This document shows positions 7,890-16,999 of a stretch of DNA of 64,000 bases, in pieces. The position numbers were made by a program, and so were the translations under genes. Origin of the DNA: Yoonia sp035117555 (GTDB lineage Bacteria; Pseudomonadota; Alphaproteobacteria; Rhodobacterales; Rhodobacteraceae). The notes beneath the pieces were generated by a model. It worked only from the letters and a program-made list of their open reading frames with translations, did not search any database and had not been told where the DNA came from. The stretch spans positions 186,001 through 250,000 of the forward strand of contig NZ_JAYKPK010000001.1 of assembly GCF_035117555.1 (NCBI RefSeq), given 5' to 3'. How positions within the stretch are numbered: position 1 is the first letter of the stretch; each line of letters opens with the position of its first letter.

Positions 7890-9464
7890 GTGAAAATCGG
7901 CACACCAAAAGAGATATTTGCGGGCGAAAACCGGGTGGCGATGACACCTGCTTCTGCCAAAGACCTGCAAAAACTGGGCTATGATTGCGTGATTGAGACC
8001 GGGGCCGGCCTTGCTGCCGGCTTTTCGGATCAGACCTACAAAGACGCCGGCGTCGAAGTCGTGGCAACCGCTGCCGCACTTTACAAGGTCGCCGATATCG
8101 TGGCCAAGGTCCGCCCCCCCGAAGATGTCGAGGTCAAGCGCCTGCGCGAAGGCCAGACGCTGATTTCCTTCTTTTATCCGGCCCAGAACAAGGATCTGAT
8201 GGAAGCCGCCAATGCCAAGGGTGCGACCGTCATCGCCATGGATATGGTGCCGCGCATCAGCCGGGCGCAGAAAATGGACGCGCTTTCATCCATGGCCAAT
8301 ATCGCGGGTTACCGCGCGGTGATTGAGGCGGGTAATAATTTTGGCCGCTTCTTCACCGGGCAGATCACCGCCGCAGGCAAGGTGCCACCAGCCAAGGTGC
8401 TGGTTGTGGGTGCCGGTGTCGCAGGGCTTGCCGCAATCGGGACATCGACCAGCCTTGGCGCGATCACCTATGCGTTCGATGTGCGGCCAGAGGTCGCCGA
8501 ACAGGTCGAATCCATGGGCGCGCAATTCGTCTTTCTGGACTTCAAGGAAGAACAGCAGGACGGTGCCAAGACAGGCGGCTATGCCGCCGTGTCCAGCCCC
8601 GAATTCGCCGCCGCGCAATTGGCGAAATTCCGCGAGATCGCGCCAGATATGGATATCGTGATCACCACCGCGCTGATCCCCGGACGCGATGCGCCAGAGC
8701 TTTGGACCGAGGATATGGTCAAGGCGATGAAGCCCGGATCGGTGATCGTGGACCTTGCCGCCGAACGTGGCGGCAATTGCAAACTGACCGTGAAGGACGA
8801 GAAAATCGTCACCGAGAATGGCGTGACCATCATCGGCTATACGGATTTCCCGAGCCGGATGGCGGCGCAGGCCTCGACCCTATATGCCACCAACATCCGC
8901 CATATGGTCACCGATCTGACACCGGGCAAGGACGGCCAGCCTGTCCATAACATGGATGATGATGTGATCCGGGGTGCGACGGCGACGCATAAGGGAGAGG
9001 TGACTTTCCCGCCGCCAAAACCCAAGATCGCGGCGATTGCGGCGGCACCGAAAAAGGAAAAGCCAAAGGAACTGACCGCCGACGAAAAGCGCGCAAAAGA
9101 AACAGCCGCCTTCAAGACACAGACCCGCAATCAGGTTGGTCTGCTGGCAATCGGCGCGGTCCTGCTGCTCGGCGTTGGTCTGGTGGCACCTGCCAGCTTC
9201 ATGCAGCATTTCATCGTCTTTGTTCTGGCGGTTTTCGTGGGCTTCCAGGTCATCTGGGGTGTCGCGCATAGCCTGCATACGCCGCTGATGGCGGTGACCA
9301 ATGCGATCTCATCGATCATCATTCTGGGCGCGCTGACGCAGATCGGGTCGGGGTCGTTTCTGGTGATCTTGCTTGCCGCATTGGCGGTTTTCATGACCGG
9401 CATCAATATTTTCGGCGGTTTTCTTGTGACACGGCGCATGCTCGCCATGTTCCAGAAGTCGTAA
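7890..9464 (+). CDS. pntA: NAD(P) transhydrogenase subunit alpha
   Basis: Subunit of the proton-translocating transhydrogenase, which moves hydride from NADH to NADP+ using the proton gradient. 524 residues, starting with GTG (MKIGTPKEIF) in a GGGGGATGG-TCC context. The NAD-binding domain I carries SRAQKMDALSS (124-134) and GAGVAG (174-179). A charged linker (about 380-410) joins it to four hydrophobic helices (about 415-520), so the alpha1 and alpha2 parts are fused as in E. coli, rather than split as in many alphaproteobacteria. pntB follows after 14 bases. Confidence 0.96.
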   Translation: MKIGTPKEIFAGENRVAMTPASAKDLQKLGYDCVIETGAGLAAGFSDQTYKDAGVEVVATAAALYKVADIVAKVRPPEDVEVKRLREGQTLISFFYPAQNKDLMEAANAKGATVIAMDMVPRISRAQKMDALSSMANIAGYRAVIEAGNNFGRFFTGQITAAGKVPPAKVLVVGAGVAGLAAIGTSTSLGAITYAFDVRPEVAEQVESMGAQFVFLDFKEEQQDGAKTGGYAAVSSPEFAAAQLAKFREIAPDMDIVITTALIPGRDAPELWTEDMVKAMKPGSVIVDLAAERGGNCKLTVKDEKIVTENGVTIIGYTDFPSRMAAQASTLYATNIRHMVTDLTPGKDGQPVHNMDDDVIRGATATHKGEVTFPPPKPKIAAIAAAPKKEKPKELTADEKRAKETAAFKTQTRNQVGLLAIGAVLLLGVGLVAPASFMQHFIVFVLAVFVGFQVIWGVAHSLHTPLMAVTNAISSIIILGALTQIGSGSFLVILLAALAVFMTGINIFGGFLVTRRMLAMFQKS

Positions 9465-9478
9465 AGGGGTAAAGAGCA

Positions 9479-10912
9479 ATGGAATATGGTTTTACAACAG
9501 CGGCTTATGTGGTCGCGGCAGTTCTCTTTATCCTGTCTCTCGGCGGTCTGTCGGGTCAGGAAAGTGCCAAACGCGCGGTCTGGTACGGCATCGCGGGCAT
9601 GGCGCTGGCGGTGGCAGCGACACTCTTTGGCCCCGGTGCCGGGCTGTGGCTGCTGTCACTGATCCTGATCGCCGGTGGCGGTGTGATCGGCTATCAACTC
9701 GCGACAAAAGTGCAGATGACGCAGATGCCAGAACTGGTGGCGGCGATGCACAGCCTTGTTGGTCTGGCGGCGGTGCTGGTCGGCTTTATCGCGCATTTCG
9801 AACTGGGCCGTGTCGCTGCGATGGATGCAGAGGCCCGTGCCGGACTGGAAGGCTTTGCAGCACTTCTGGCCTATAAAACACCCGTCGAGATCAACATCCT
9901 GAGGGTTGAGCTGTTTTTGGGCATCTTTATCGGCGCGATCACATTCACCGGCTCGGTCATTGCCTATGGCAAGCTGGCAGGCCGGGTGAATACCGCAGCC
10001 GCTAAACTGCCCGGCGGGCATTTGCTGAACGCTTCGGCGGCGGCGATCTCTGTCCTGTCGCTGATCTGGTATTTCAACACCGGTGGTTTCTTCCCGCTGT
10101 TCATCATGACGCTGGCGGCTTTGTTCATCGGCTATCACCTGATCATGGGCATCGGCGGCGCGGATATGCCGGTCGTCGTGTCGATGCTGAACTCCTATTC
10201 CGGCTGGGCGGCAGCGGCGATTGGCTTCAGCCTTGGCAATGATCTGCTGATCGTGGTCGGTGCCTTGGTCGGCTCCTCCGGTGCGATCCTGTCCTATATC
10301 ATGTGCAAGGCGATGAACCGCAGTTTCGTCAGCGTCATCCTTGGCGGCTTTGGTGGGCCTGCGGGTGAACAGATGGCGGTCGAGGGCGAACAGATCGCCA
10401 TCGACAGCGACGGTGTCGCGACAGCGCTGAACGAGGCGGATAGCATCATCATCATCCCCGGCTACGGCATGGCGGTGGCGCAGGCGCAATCGGCGGTCGC
10501 CGAACTGACCCGCAAATTGCGCGCCAAAGGTAAGAATGTGCGCTTTGCCATTCACCCCGTCGCAGGGCGTCTGCCCGGCCATATGAACGTGCTGCTGGCC
10601 GAGGCCAAAGTGCCCTATGACATCGTGATGGAAATGGATGAAATCAACGACGATTTCCCCACGACGGACGTCGCGATCGTGATTGGGTCCAATGACATCG
10701 TGAACCCGGCGTCACAGGACGATCCCAACAGCCCCATCGCCGGGATGCCGGTGCTGGAATGCTGGAAAGCGAAACAGGTGTTTGTGTCCAAACGTGGCCA
10801 GGGCACTGGCTATTCCGGGATCGAAAATCCGCTGTTCTATAAAGAAAACACGCGGATGTTCTATGGTGATGCGAAAAAGTCGCTGGATGAATTGCTGCCT
10901 AAGATCGAGTGA
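9479..10912 (+). CDS. pntB: NAD(P) transhydrogenase subunit beta
   Basis: 477-residue partner of PntA. The N-terminal half is membrane-spanning (about eight to nine hydrophobic segments, residues 8-280). The C-terminal domain III binds NADP(H), with the GYGMAVAQAQ motif, HPVAGRLPGHMNVLLAEA, and SKRGQGTGYSGIENPLF near the end. AAAGGGGTAAAGAGCA lies upstream of the ATG. It forms a two-gene operon with pntA that ends at the strong hairpin starting at 10931. Confidence 0.97.
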   Translation: MEYGFTTAAYVVAAVLFILSLGGLSGQESAKRAVWYGIAGMALAVAATLFGPGAGLWLLSLILIAGGGVIGYQLATKVQMTQMPELVAAMHSLVGLAAVLVGFIAHFELGRVAAMDAEARAGLEGFAALLAYKTPVEINILRVELFLGIFIGAITFTGSVIAYGKLAGRVNTAAAKLPGGHLLNASAAAISVLSLIWYFNTGGFFPLFIMTLAALFIGYHLIMGIGGADMPVVVSMLNSYSGWAAAAIGFSLGNDLLIVVGALVGSSGAILSYIMCKAMNRSFVSVILGGFGGPAGEQMAVEGEQIAIDSDGVATALNEADSIIIIPGYGMAVAQAQSAVAELTRKLRAKGKNVRFAIHPVAGRLPGHMNVLLAEAKVPYDIVMEMDEINDDFPTTDVAIVIGSNDIVNPASQDDPNSPIAGMPVLECWKAKQVFVSKRGQGTGYSGIENPLFYKENTRMFYGDAKKSLDELLPKIE

Positions 10913-10930
10913 TCTGAGCAACAAAAAGAT

Positions 10931-10964
10931 AAAGGCCCGCCATCACGGCGGGCCTTTTTTGTTT
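10931..10964. terminator. Bidirectional rho-independent terminator after pntB
   Basis: AAAGGCCCGCC (10931-10941) pairs perfectly with GGCGGGCCTTT (10947-10957) over an ATCAC loop, followed by TTTTTG. The stem's A-rich 5' side makes it workable from both strands, serving pntB and the convergent dienelactone hydrolase gene, whose stop codon overlaps the T tract. Confidence 0.9.
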
Positions 10965-11851
10965 CAGCTCAAATGCGTGTTGAACCAGTCCACCGTGCGC
11001 GTCCATGCCAGCTCTGCCGCCACCTCGTCATAGCGCGGGGTGCTGTCATTGTGGAAACCGTGGTTGGTGTCGGGGTAGATATGCGCCTCATACACTTTGT
11101 CATTGGCGATCAGGGCCTCTTCATAGGCGGGCCAGCCGGCGTTCACCCGTTCATCAAGGGCAGCATATTGCAGCAGCAATGGTGCCTCTATCTGGGGCAC
11201 GTCATCGGCGGTGGCCTGCATCCCGTAAAACGGCACACCGGCGCGCATTTCGGGGTAGGCCACCGCCAGCGCATTGACCACACCGCCGCCATAGCAGAAC
11301 CCGACAGCGCCCACAGCGCTGGTGCTGTCGTCGCGGGTCATCAGATGTTCGAACCCGGCAAAGAAGTCATTCATCAGCAATTCCGGGTCAACAGAACTTT
11401 GCAGATCGCGCCCTTCGGCATCATTGCCCGGATAGCCGCCGACCGATGTCAGCCCGTCCGGGGCCAGCGCCATGAAACCGGCCTTGGCCAGACGGCGGGC
11501 CACATCCTCGATATAGGGGTTCAGCCCGCGGTTTTCATGGATCACCAGCACAGCGGGCAGCGGGCCGGTCGCCTCGGCGGGTTTGACCAGATAGCCGCGC
11601 ACCTCGCCATGGCCATTGGGCGAAGGATACATGATATATTCGGGCAGAATATCAGGGTCATTGAAACTGACCTGTTCGGCCAGCGCGTAATTGGGGCTCA
11701 GCATCTGCAACAGCGCCATGGCGGTCATGCCACCGACGGCGAAACGCCCGGCCTTGTCCAGAAATTCGCGTTTGGTGATTTTGCCATGGGCGTAGAAATC
11801 ATAAAGTTCCAGCAGATCCTGATCAAAATCCTTGGCGGTCATGCGGTTCAT
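10964..11851 (-). CDS. Dienelactone hydrolase family protein (YghX-like)
   Basis: 295-residue alpha/beta hydrolase. The cysteine nucleophile sits in GFCYGGG, with a downstream LDERVNAGWP acid region and the histidine in NHGFHN, giving a Cys-Asp-His triad. The N-terminal extension (TKREFLDKAGRFAVGGMTAMALLQ) looks like a Tat-type signal but has Lys-Arg in place of Arg-Arg. The natural substrate of YghX-like enzymes is unclear; true dienelactone breakdown is not implied, as no aromatic pathway genes are adjacent. ATGs at 11851 and 11842 are both possible starts. It is monocistronic and converges on pntB. Confidence 0.88.
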   Translation of the reverse strand: MNRMTAKDFDQDLLELYDFYAHGKITKREFLDKAGRFAVGGMTAMALLQMLSPNYALAEQVSFNDPDILPEYIMYPSPNGHGEVRGYLVKPAEATGPLPAVLVIHENRGLNPYIEDVARRLAKAGFMALAPDGLTSVGGYPGNDAEGRDLQSSVDPELLMNDFFAGFEHLMTRDDSTSAVGAVGFCYGGGVVNALAVAYPEMRAGVPFYGMQATADDVPQIEAPLLLQYAALDERVNAGWPAYEEALIANDKVYEAHIYPDTNHGFHNDSTPRYDEVAAELAWTRTVDWFNTHLS

Positions 11852-12006
11852 GTCAAATGCCTCCGTTTTGCAATGGCCGACCCTTTGCCGACCTGACGCA
11901 AGGGTAGGTCACAGGCCCGTTACCGCCAATCACAAGCGCGTTGGCGGGTTTATCTTGCCTCTGCGGATTTGGCTGACTATATTTGTCGGGAATAGGAGCC
12001 TGATTG

Positions 12007-12351
12007 ATGTCCCAAGCCACCGCCCGCCGCCTGCCTGATATGCAACCTGACCAACGCCTGCGCGCCGCAGGGCGCAAGGCGCGGCTGACAGGGGTCACGA
12101 CAGGCAATCCGATGCAGGCGCTGCTGGCGGCTTTGCCTGCGGCCTTGGGGCGGCGGTTGCGGTTTCATGAGCTGACGGCGGTCGAAAAATCCTTTGACGA
12201 GGCGTGGCTGGAAAACCTGCTCGACGCTGTGCGCCAAGGGGATGAGGCGCGCTACCGGTTCGCCTTGCTCAGCCGGATGTCGCGCGAACAGGCTTCACGC
12301 TTGCATTTCCTGATCTGCAAAGCCGCGCATGACACGGGCGAGGCTGGTTGA
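12007..12351 (+). CDS. Conserved-looking hypothetical protein
   Basis: 114 residues, not recognised. It is basic at the N-terminus (RRLPDMQPDQRLRAAGRKARLTG) and alpha-helical in character thereafter, with no signal peptide or membrane segment, so probably cytosolic. AATAGGAGCC places a good ribosome-binding site 9 bases upstream of ATG 12007; a TTG at 12004 is also in frame. It precedes dps on the same strand with a 45-base gap and could be co-transcribed. Codon use matches the neighbours, so I consider it real. Confidence 0.6.
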   Translation: MSQATARRLPDMQPDQRLRAAGRKARLTGVTTGNPMQALLAALPAALGRRLRFHELTAVEKSFDEAWLENLLDAVRQGDEARYRFALLSRMSREQASRLHFLICKAAHDTGEAG

Positions 12352-12396
12352 AATTCGCGCCATCATTCATATCTGTTACCTCAAAGGAGACCACAC

Positions 12397-12867
12397 ATGA
12401 CACAGACCGCCACAGATTTGAGCCCGAACGCCCAAGCCGCCATCGCCGAGGCGCTGAACCAATGCGTTGCCGAAACCGCCGTGACCACGATGCTGGCGCA
12501 GAATTTCCATTGGAACGTCAAAGGCATGGCCTTTGGGTCGCTGCACGCCCTGTTCCAGACGATCTATGAGGATCATTTTGTCGGTCAGGACGATCTGGCC
12601 GAACGGATCCGCGCGCTGGACGCCCATGCCGAAGGCACGCTGGCAGGGATGATCGCCCGGTCAAAAGTCGCTGAACATGAAGGTGAAGCCGACGACAAGA
12701 CCATGGTCAAAACCCTGCAGGAAGCGCAGGAAACGCTGGCCGCCACGATCGCCGCTGCCGGTGAACTGGCCGCTGAACATGGCGACACCTTGACCGAAGA
12801 CCTGTGCATCGCACGCGGTCAGGCGCATGAGAAATTCGCCTGGATGCTGCGCGCGCATCTGGCCTGA
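12397..12867 (+). CDS. dps: Dps family ferritin-like DNA-protection protein
   Basis: 156-residue mini-ferritin that oxidises and stores iron and protects DNA during starvation or peroxide stress. The inter-subunit ferroxidase ligands are visible with the standard spacing: H38 (FHWNVKG), H50, D65 and E69 (DDLAER). The usual Dps length is 150-170 residues. AAAGGAG sits upstream of the ATG. There is no lysine-rich N-terminal tail of the E. coli type, so direct DNA binding is uncertain. A terminator hairpin follows directly. Confidence 0.94.
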   Translation: MTQTATDLSPNAQAAIAEALNQCVAETAVTTMLAQNFHWNVKGMAFGSLHALFQTIYEDHFVGQDDLAERIRALDAHAEGTLAGMIARSKVAEHEGEADDKTMVKTLQEAQETLAATIAAAGELAAEHGDTLTEDLCIARGQAHEKFAWMLRAHLA

Positions 12868-12878
12868 TCAGGCGACAG

Positions 12879-12903
12879 CGTTGCGGGACACCCGCAGCGT
12901 TTT
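12879..12903 (+). terminator. Rho-independent terminator after dps
   Basis: CGTTGCGGG (12879-12887) pairs with CCCGCAGCG (12891-12899) over an ACA loop with one G-U pair, then TTTT. It overlaps by a few bases the stop codon of the convergent DUF1289-type gene. Confidence 0.7.
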
Positions 12904-13147
12904 ACAATTCATCCGGAAAAGATGCGCCTTTCTTGGCGCATTTTTTTTCGTAAGCGATCCGCCAATGGGTATATTTCCCCAATATCTTTTGCTGCGCCAT
13001 CAGCATAGTGACAAAGGCCGATTGATAGGCCGGTTTTTTCAGCGATTTGAACATCGCCTTCTGCGCCTTGGTCATCGCACAGCCGATGCAATGGCCTTCG
13101 CGGCGGAATTTGCAGACGCTGATACAGGGGGATGGGGTCTTGGGCAT
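12902..13147 (-). CDS. DUF1289-type small cysteine-motif protein
   Basis: 81 residues. Four cysteines at positions 8, 12, 20 and 23 (PCISVCK ... GHCIGC) form the C-x3-C-x7-C-x2-C pattern of the DUF1289 family, probably a metal or Fe-S site. The rest is basic (MTKAQKAMFKSLKKP). Function of the family is unknown. A second DUF1289 protein is at 62246-62482. It is convergent with dps. Confidence 0.75.
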   Translation of the reverse strand: MPKTPSPCISVCKFRREGHCIGCAMTKAQKAMFKSLKKPAYQSAFVTMLMAQQKILGKYTHWRIAYEKKCAKKGASFPDEL

Positions 13148-13236
13148 GACAGATACTCGCGCTTGATCGCGGGTATCTGAGTGATTGTGTCGGTTATGTC
13201 AATCGCGCGAAGAACACGATCCATTGAGGGTGCTGT

Positions 13237-13263
13237 GCCGGGGTGAACCCCGGCCTACGGCAG
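13237..13263. repeat. Palindromic repeat, copy C
   Basis: GCCGGGG-TGAA-CCCCGGC (13237-13254) followed by CTACGGCA. It is the same element as the two copies flanking the terminator at 53281-53313, but with the second stem pair changed from T-A to C-G on both arms, so pairing is conserved. The rest of the 13148-13367 gap has no recognisable gene. Confidence 0.75.
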
Positions 13264-13367
13264 AGGCTGGTCAAATACGGACAAGCGGCTATTGTTACCT
13301 CATTGAACCCAATGATGTTGGCCGTGTTGATCGATGCCATCGATCTGCGGCACCCGAGGAGAGAAAG

Positions 13368-14531
13368 ATGCCCGTCAAGAACCGCTTTGCCGAATTGCTG
13401 CCCGAAATCACCGCATGGCGCCGTGATCTGCATGAAAACCCGGAAATCCTGTTCGACACGCACCGCACATCGGCTTTGGTCGCCGAGAAACTGCGTGACT
13501 TCGGCTGTGACGAGGTGGTCACCGGCATTGGCCGGACCGGGGTTGTCGGCGTGATCAAAGGCAAGACCGATACGGCGGGCAAGGTCATCGGTCTGCGCGC
13601 CGATATGGATGCTTTGCCGATCCATGAACAGACCGGGCTTGATTATGCCTCCAAAACCCCCGGCGCGATGCATGCCTGCGGCCATGACGGTCATACCGCC
13701 ATGCTGCTCGGCGCGGCGAAATATCTGGCCGAGACCCGTAATTTCGATGGCTCTGTCGTGGTGATCTTCCAACCCGCTGAAGAAGGCGGCGGCGGTGGCC
13801 GCGAGATGTGCGCAGATGGTATGATGGACCGCTGGAATATCCAGGAAGTCTACGGCATGCATAATTGGCCGGGCCGCCCTTTGGGCAGTTTCGCGATCCG
13901 TCCGGGGGCGTTTTTCGCCGCCACCGACCAGTTCGATATCGTGATCGAAGGCAAGGGCGGCCATGCCGCCAAGCCGCAGGAAACAATCGACAGCACCTTG
14001 GTCGCGGCCCATGTGATCACCGCGCTGCAATCCATCGCCAGCCGCAATGCCGACCCGGTCGACCAGATCGTTGTTTCTGTCACTGCGGTGGAGACATCGT
14101 CAAAAGCCTTCAACGTCATCGCACAGCGGGTGCATATGAAAGGCACTGTGCGCACAATGTCGAAAGACATGCGCGATCTGGCAGAGCGGCGGTTGAAAGC
14201 GATCTGCGACGGCACCGCCGCTGCCTTTGGCGCGCGGGCCGAGGTGACCTATCACCGCGGCTATCCCTGCATGGTCAATCACGACGAGCAGACCGCCTTT
14301 GCCGCCGATGTGGCACGCTCTGTCGCCGGGGCCTGTGACGAGGCACCGTTGATCATGGGCGGCGAGGATTTCGCCTTCATGCTCGAAGAACGGCCCGGCG
14401 CCTATATTCTGGTCGGCAATGGCGATGGCGCGTCAGTGCATCATCCGGAATATAATTTCAATGATGATGCGATCCCTGCGGGCTGTTCGTGGTGGGCGGG
14501 CATTGTCGAACAACGGATGCCTGCTGCCTGA
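13368..14531 (+). CDS. M20 family amidohydrolase (hippurate hydrolase/aminoacylase type)
   Basis: 387-residue metal-dependent amidase that removes acyl groups from N-acyl amino acids or related amides. The dinuclear-metal motif MHACGHDGH is at residues 101-109 (C104, H106), the general-base glutamates are in QPAEEGGGG (near 138-139), and GGEDFAFMLE and a C-terminal HHPEYNFND provide later ligands. The dimerisation domain lies in the middle. The start at ATG 13368 has GAGGAGAG just upstream; a longer open frame from 13185 crosses the palindromic repeat and is not supported. The substrate is not determinable. Confidence 0.92.
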   Translation: MPVKNRFAELLPEITAWRRDLHENPEILFDTHRTSALVAEKLRDFGCDEVVTGIGRTGVVGVIKGKTDTAGKVIGLRADMDALPIHEQTGLDYASKTPGAMHACGHDGHTAMLLGAAKYLAETRNFDGSVVVIFQPAEEGGGGGREMCADGMMDRWNIQEVYGMHNWPGRPLGSFAIRPGAFFAATDQFDIVIEGKGGHAAKPQETIDSTLVAAHVITALQSIASRNADPVDQIVVSVTAVETSSKAFNVIAQRVHMKGTVRTMSKDMRDLAERRLKAICDGTAAAFGARAEVTYHRGYPCMVNHDEQTAFAADVARSVAGACDEAPLIMGGEDFAFMLEERPGAYILVGNGDGASVHHPEYNFNDDAIPAGCSWWAGIVEQRMPAA

Positions 14532-14532
14532 T

Positions 14533-14582
14533 CGGCCCTCCGGGCCGGCCTCCGGCGGGAGTATTTTTGGAAAAAAGAAGCG
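14533..14582. repeat. Rhodobacterales-type intergenic repeat, copy 2
   Basis: Directly after the amidohydrolase stop, GGCCCTCCGGGCC forms a short palindrome, followed by a GCCTCCGGCGGGAG block and a TATTTTTGGAAAAAAGAAG tail. The same layout of a GC-rich block, TATTT and a purine-rich tail occurs at 5662-5722 and 29301-29370. The pairing TTTTT/AAAAA is also possible. Confidence 0.55.
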
Positions 14583-14686
14583 GGGCCGGGGTGAGTTGAC
14601 ATTTTCGTGGCCCCTGCAAAGGGTTATGCGGCTTTTGGTGGTCTGCGTCAGCTGTTATTGTGGCTGAATTCTGACTGGAGAACCCG

Positions 14687-15913
14687 ATGCGCCCCTTGCC
14701 TGCTTTGTTGACCGCCCTTGTTTGCCTGCCCTTGTCAGCACTGGCGCAGGATATCCGCAGTATCACGGGGCAGGTGCGCTATCTGGACCGGATGGCCTTG
14801 CCCGAGGATGCGGTGGTGCTGGTTGAGGTGACGGATATCGAGGGTCAACTGCTGTCGGAAATCCGGCTGCCCACCGATGGTCAGCAGGTCCCGGTGCCAT
14901 TTGTCATCGATCTGCTGACACCGGATGATGTGATGGTGCGTGCGGGCATCACGCTTGGCGCTGATCTGGTTTGGCTCGGGGACCCTGTTCTTGTGGCCGA
15001 TGAACCGGTCGATCTGGTCTTGCAGCGCTATCAGCCGATTGGTTTTAATGCGACCTTTCGCTGCGGCGATCAGATCGTGCAGACTGGTTTTGCCGATGAT
15101 GCGCTGGTGATGAAAACCGGACCAGCGCGGGTCATTTTGCAGGCGGTCGCCACGGCCTCCGGTGCGCGGTATGATTCCATGGACGATCCGGGCACGTTTT
15201 TCTGGAACCGCGGGGAAGTTGCGCAGATTTCTGTCGCGGATGTCGCCTTGCCGGAATGCCATGTCGCCCTGCCGCCCGTTACTGCGGCCTATGTCGCGCG
15301 CGGGAATGAGCCGTTCTGGACAGTAACCGTCGATGACGGTCTTATGACGATTGCGCGTCCTGGTCTGGATGAAAAGGCTTTTCCGGTGACCGACGCCGGC
15401 TTCGAACCCGATGGCGCGATCTTTGTGACCGCCGATACCAGCGCCAGCCTGTTGCGCGAGGATCGGGTTTGTCACGACGATATGTCAGGCATGCCTTATC
15501 CTGAAACAGTCACGCTGACGCTGGGTGCTGACACCTTCACAGGCTGCGGCGGTAATAGTCGCGATCTGCTGACAGATCGCCTTTGGGTGGTCAGCGAGAT
15601 TGTGGGCGAGAGCGTGGCAGAAGATATCCGCATCAGCTTGAGCTTTGATGCTTCAGGCCGCGTGGCGGGTACGACGGGCTGCAATCACTGGTTCGCAGGT
15701 TACGAGGTCAGCGGTGAGGGCCTGAACATCACCCATCCCGGTGCCACAATGATGGCCTGCGCGGATGTGGCAATGGCTCAGGAACGGCGGTTTCTCGACG
15801 CTTTGGCACAGGTGACCGGGTTCGAGATCGCGCCGGATGGTGCGCTGATCCTGCACGGTATGTCTGGCCCGCTGATCAGGGCGCAGGCGACGACAGCGGG
15901 CAGCGCTCCTTAA
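14687..15913 (+). CDS. Multidomain envelope protein: YbaY-, MliC-, COG3650- and META-like domains
   Basis: 408-residue exported protein with signal peptide 1-20 (cleavage after ALA-Q). By eye, four segments follow. Residues 26-115 are YbaY-like (QVRYLDRMALPEDAVVLVEV). Residues 121-192 are MliC-like, with FRCG and a SGARY...FFWNRGE pattern, as in C-type lysozyme inhibitors. Residues 202-290 are COG3650-like (RGNEPFWTV; MSGMPYPETV; FTGCGG). Residues 295-402 are META/HslJ-like (TTGCNHWFAGYEV; PGATMMAC). Lysozyme inhibition or envelope stress tolerance is an inference from the domains. The TAA stop overlaps the stop of the convergent moaA. Confidence 0.8.
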   Translation: MRPLPALLTALVCLPLSALAQDIRSITGQVRYLDRMALPEDAVVLVEVTDIEGQLLSEIRLPTDGQQVPVPFVIDLLTPDDVMVRAGITLGADLVWLGDPVLVADEPVDLVLQRYQPIGFNATFRCGDQIVQTGFADDALVMKTGPARVILQAVATASGARYDSMDDPGTFFWNRGEVAQISVADVALPECHVALPPVTAAYVARGNEPFWTVTVDDGLMTIARPGLDEKAFPVTDAGFEPDGAIFVTADTSASLLREDRVCHDDMSGMPYPETVTLTLGADTFTGCGGNSRDLLTDRLWVVSEIVGESVAEDIRISLSFDASGRVAGTTGCNHWFAGYEVSGEGLNITHPGATMMACADVAMAQERRFLDALAQVTGFEIAPDGALILHGMSGPLIRAQATTAGSAP

Positions 15914-16914
15914 CCCCCTGTATGGCTCATATGGCGGCTGACCTGGCCGTCGATCCTTTGGCGGGAATAGTCGAAATCATGGCCTTTGGGTTTGCGGGCA
16001 ATTGCGGCGCGAATGGCCGTTTCAAGGTCTGCATCGGCCTCTGACGCGCGCAGGGGCGCGCGCAGGTCGGAATGGCCTTCCTGCCCCAGACAGGTGTAAA
16101 TCTCACCTGTGCAGGTGATCCGCACACGGTTGCAGCTTTCGCAGAAATTATGCGACAGCGGGGTGATGAAGCCGATTTTCTGACCGGTCGCCGCGACGCG
16201 GACATAACGCGCAGGGCCGCCAGTGTTATCAGGCAGATCGGTCAGCGGGCTACGGTCTGCCAGCCTTGCGCGCAGGTCTTTCAGCGACCAGAACTGGCCG
16301 ATCCGGTCTTCGTTGCCGATATCGCCCATTGGCATCACCTCGATAAAGGTGATGTCCATATCGCGGGTGGCGCACCAATCGGTGAGGGTGAATAATTCAT
16401 CCTCATTAAACCCTTGCAGCGCGACCGTATTGATCTTGACCCGCAATCCTGCCGCCTGCGCTGCGTCGATCCCGCGCAACACTTGCGGCAAGCGGCCCCA
16501 GCGGGTGATCTGAGCGAATTTCGCCTCATCGAGCGTATCAAGCGAGACATTCACCCGCCGCACGCCCGCCGCATAAAGATCGGCGGCATATTTTTCCAGC
16601 TGACTGCCATTGGTGGTGATCGTCAGTTCCTGCAAGGCGCCGCTGTCCAGATGCCGGCCCATGGCGTTGAAAAACGTCATGATCTCGCGCCGGACCAAAG
16701 GTTCACCCCCGGTGATGCGCAGTTTTTTCACGCCAAGCCGGACGAAAGCGGAACAGAGCCTGTCCAGTTCTTCCAGCGTCAGCAATTCCTTTTTCGGCAG
16801 AAAGGTCATGTTTTCCGACATGCAATAGACGCAGCGGAAATCGCAGCGGTCGGTCACCGAGACCCGCAGATAGGAAATGGCGCGCGCGAAGGGGTCGATC
16901 AGGGGCATATTCAT
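15910..16914 (-). CDS. moaA: GTP 3',8-cyclase
   Basis: Radical-SAM enzyme that, with MoaC, turns GTP into cyclic pyranopterin monophosphate, the first step of molybdenum cofactor synthesis. 334 residues. The SAM [4Fe-4S] cysteines are C24, C28 and C31 (CDFRCVYC). The GGEP motif follows near residue 69. The second C-terminal cluster is in FCESCNRVRITCTGEIYTC. It ends in SHTGG, close to the GG tail MoaA needs. ATG 16914 or 16908 may be the start. No other moa gene is in the window. Confidence 0.95.
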   Translation of the reverse strand: MNMPLIDPFARAISYLRVSVTDRCDFRCVYCMSENMTFLPKKELLTLEELDRLCSAFVRLGVKKLRITGGEPLVRREIMTFFNAMGRHLDSGALQELTITTNGSQLEKYAADLYAAGVRRVNVSLDTLDEAKFAQITRWGRLPQVLRGIDAAQAAGLRVKINTVALQGFNEDELFTLTDWCATRDMDITFIEVMPMGDIGNEDRIGQFWSLKDLRARLADRSPLTDLPDNTGGPARYVRVAATGQKIGFITPLSHNFCESCNRVRITCTGEIYTCLGQEGHSDLRAPLRASEADADLETAIRAAIARKPKGHDFDYSRQRIDGQVSRHMSHTGG

Positions 16915-16999
16915 GGTGTCAAACTAGGCACCGGCGCAGTTCAGCGCAAGGCCGATCCTTGCCGTTGCGCAGGCGCGGGCCGCACAATAATGTGCAGTT

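Noticed and set aside
13185..13367. Upstream extension of the M20 amidohydrolase
   Set aside because: Runs through the palindromic repeat and lacks family similarity; GAGGAGAG before ATG 13368 is the better start.
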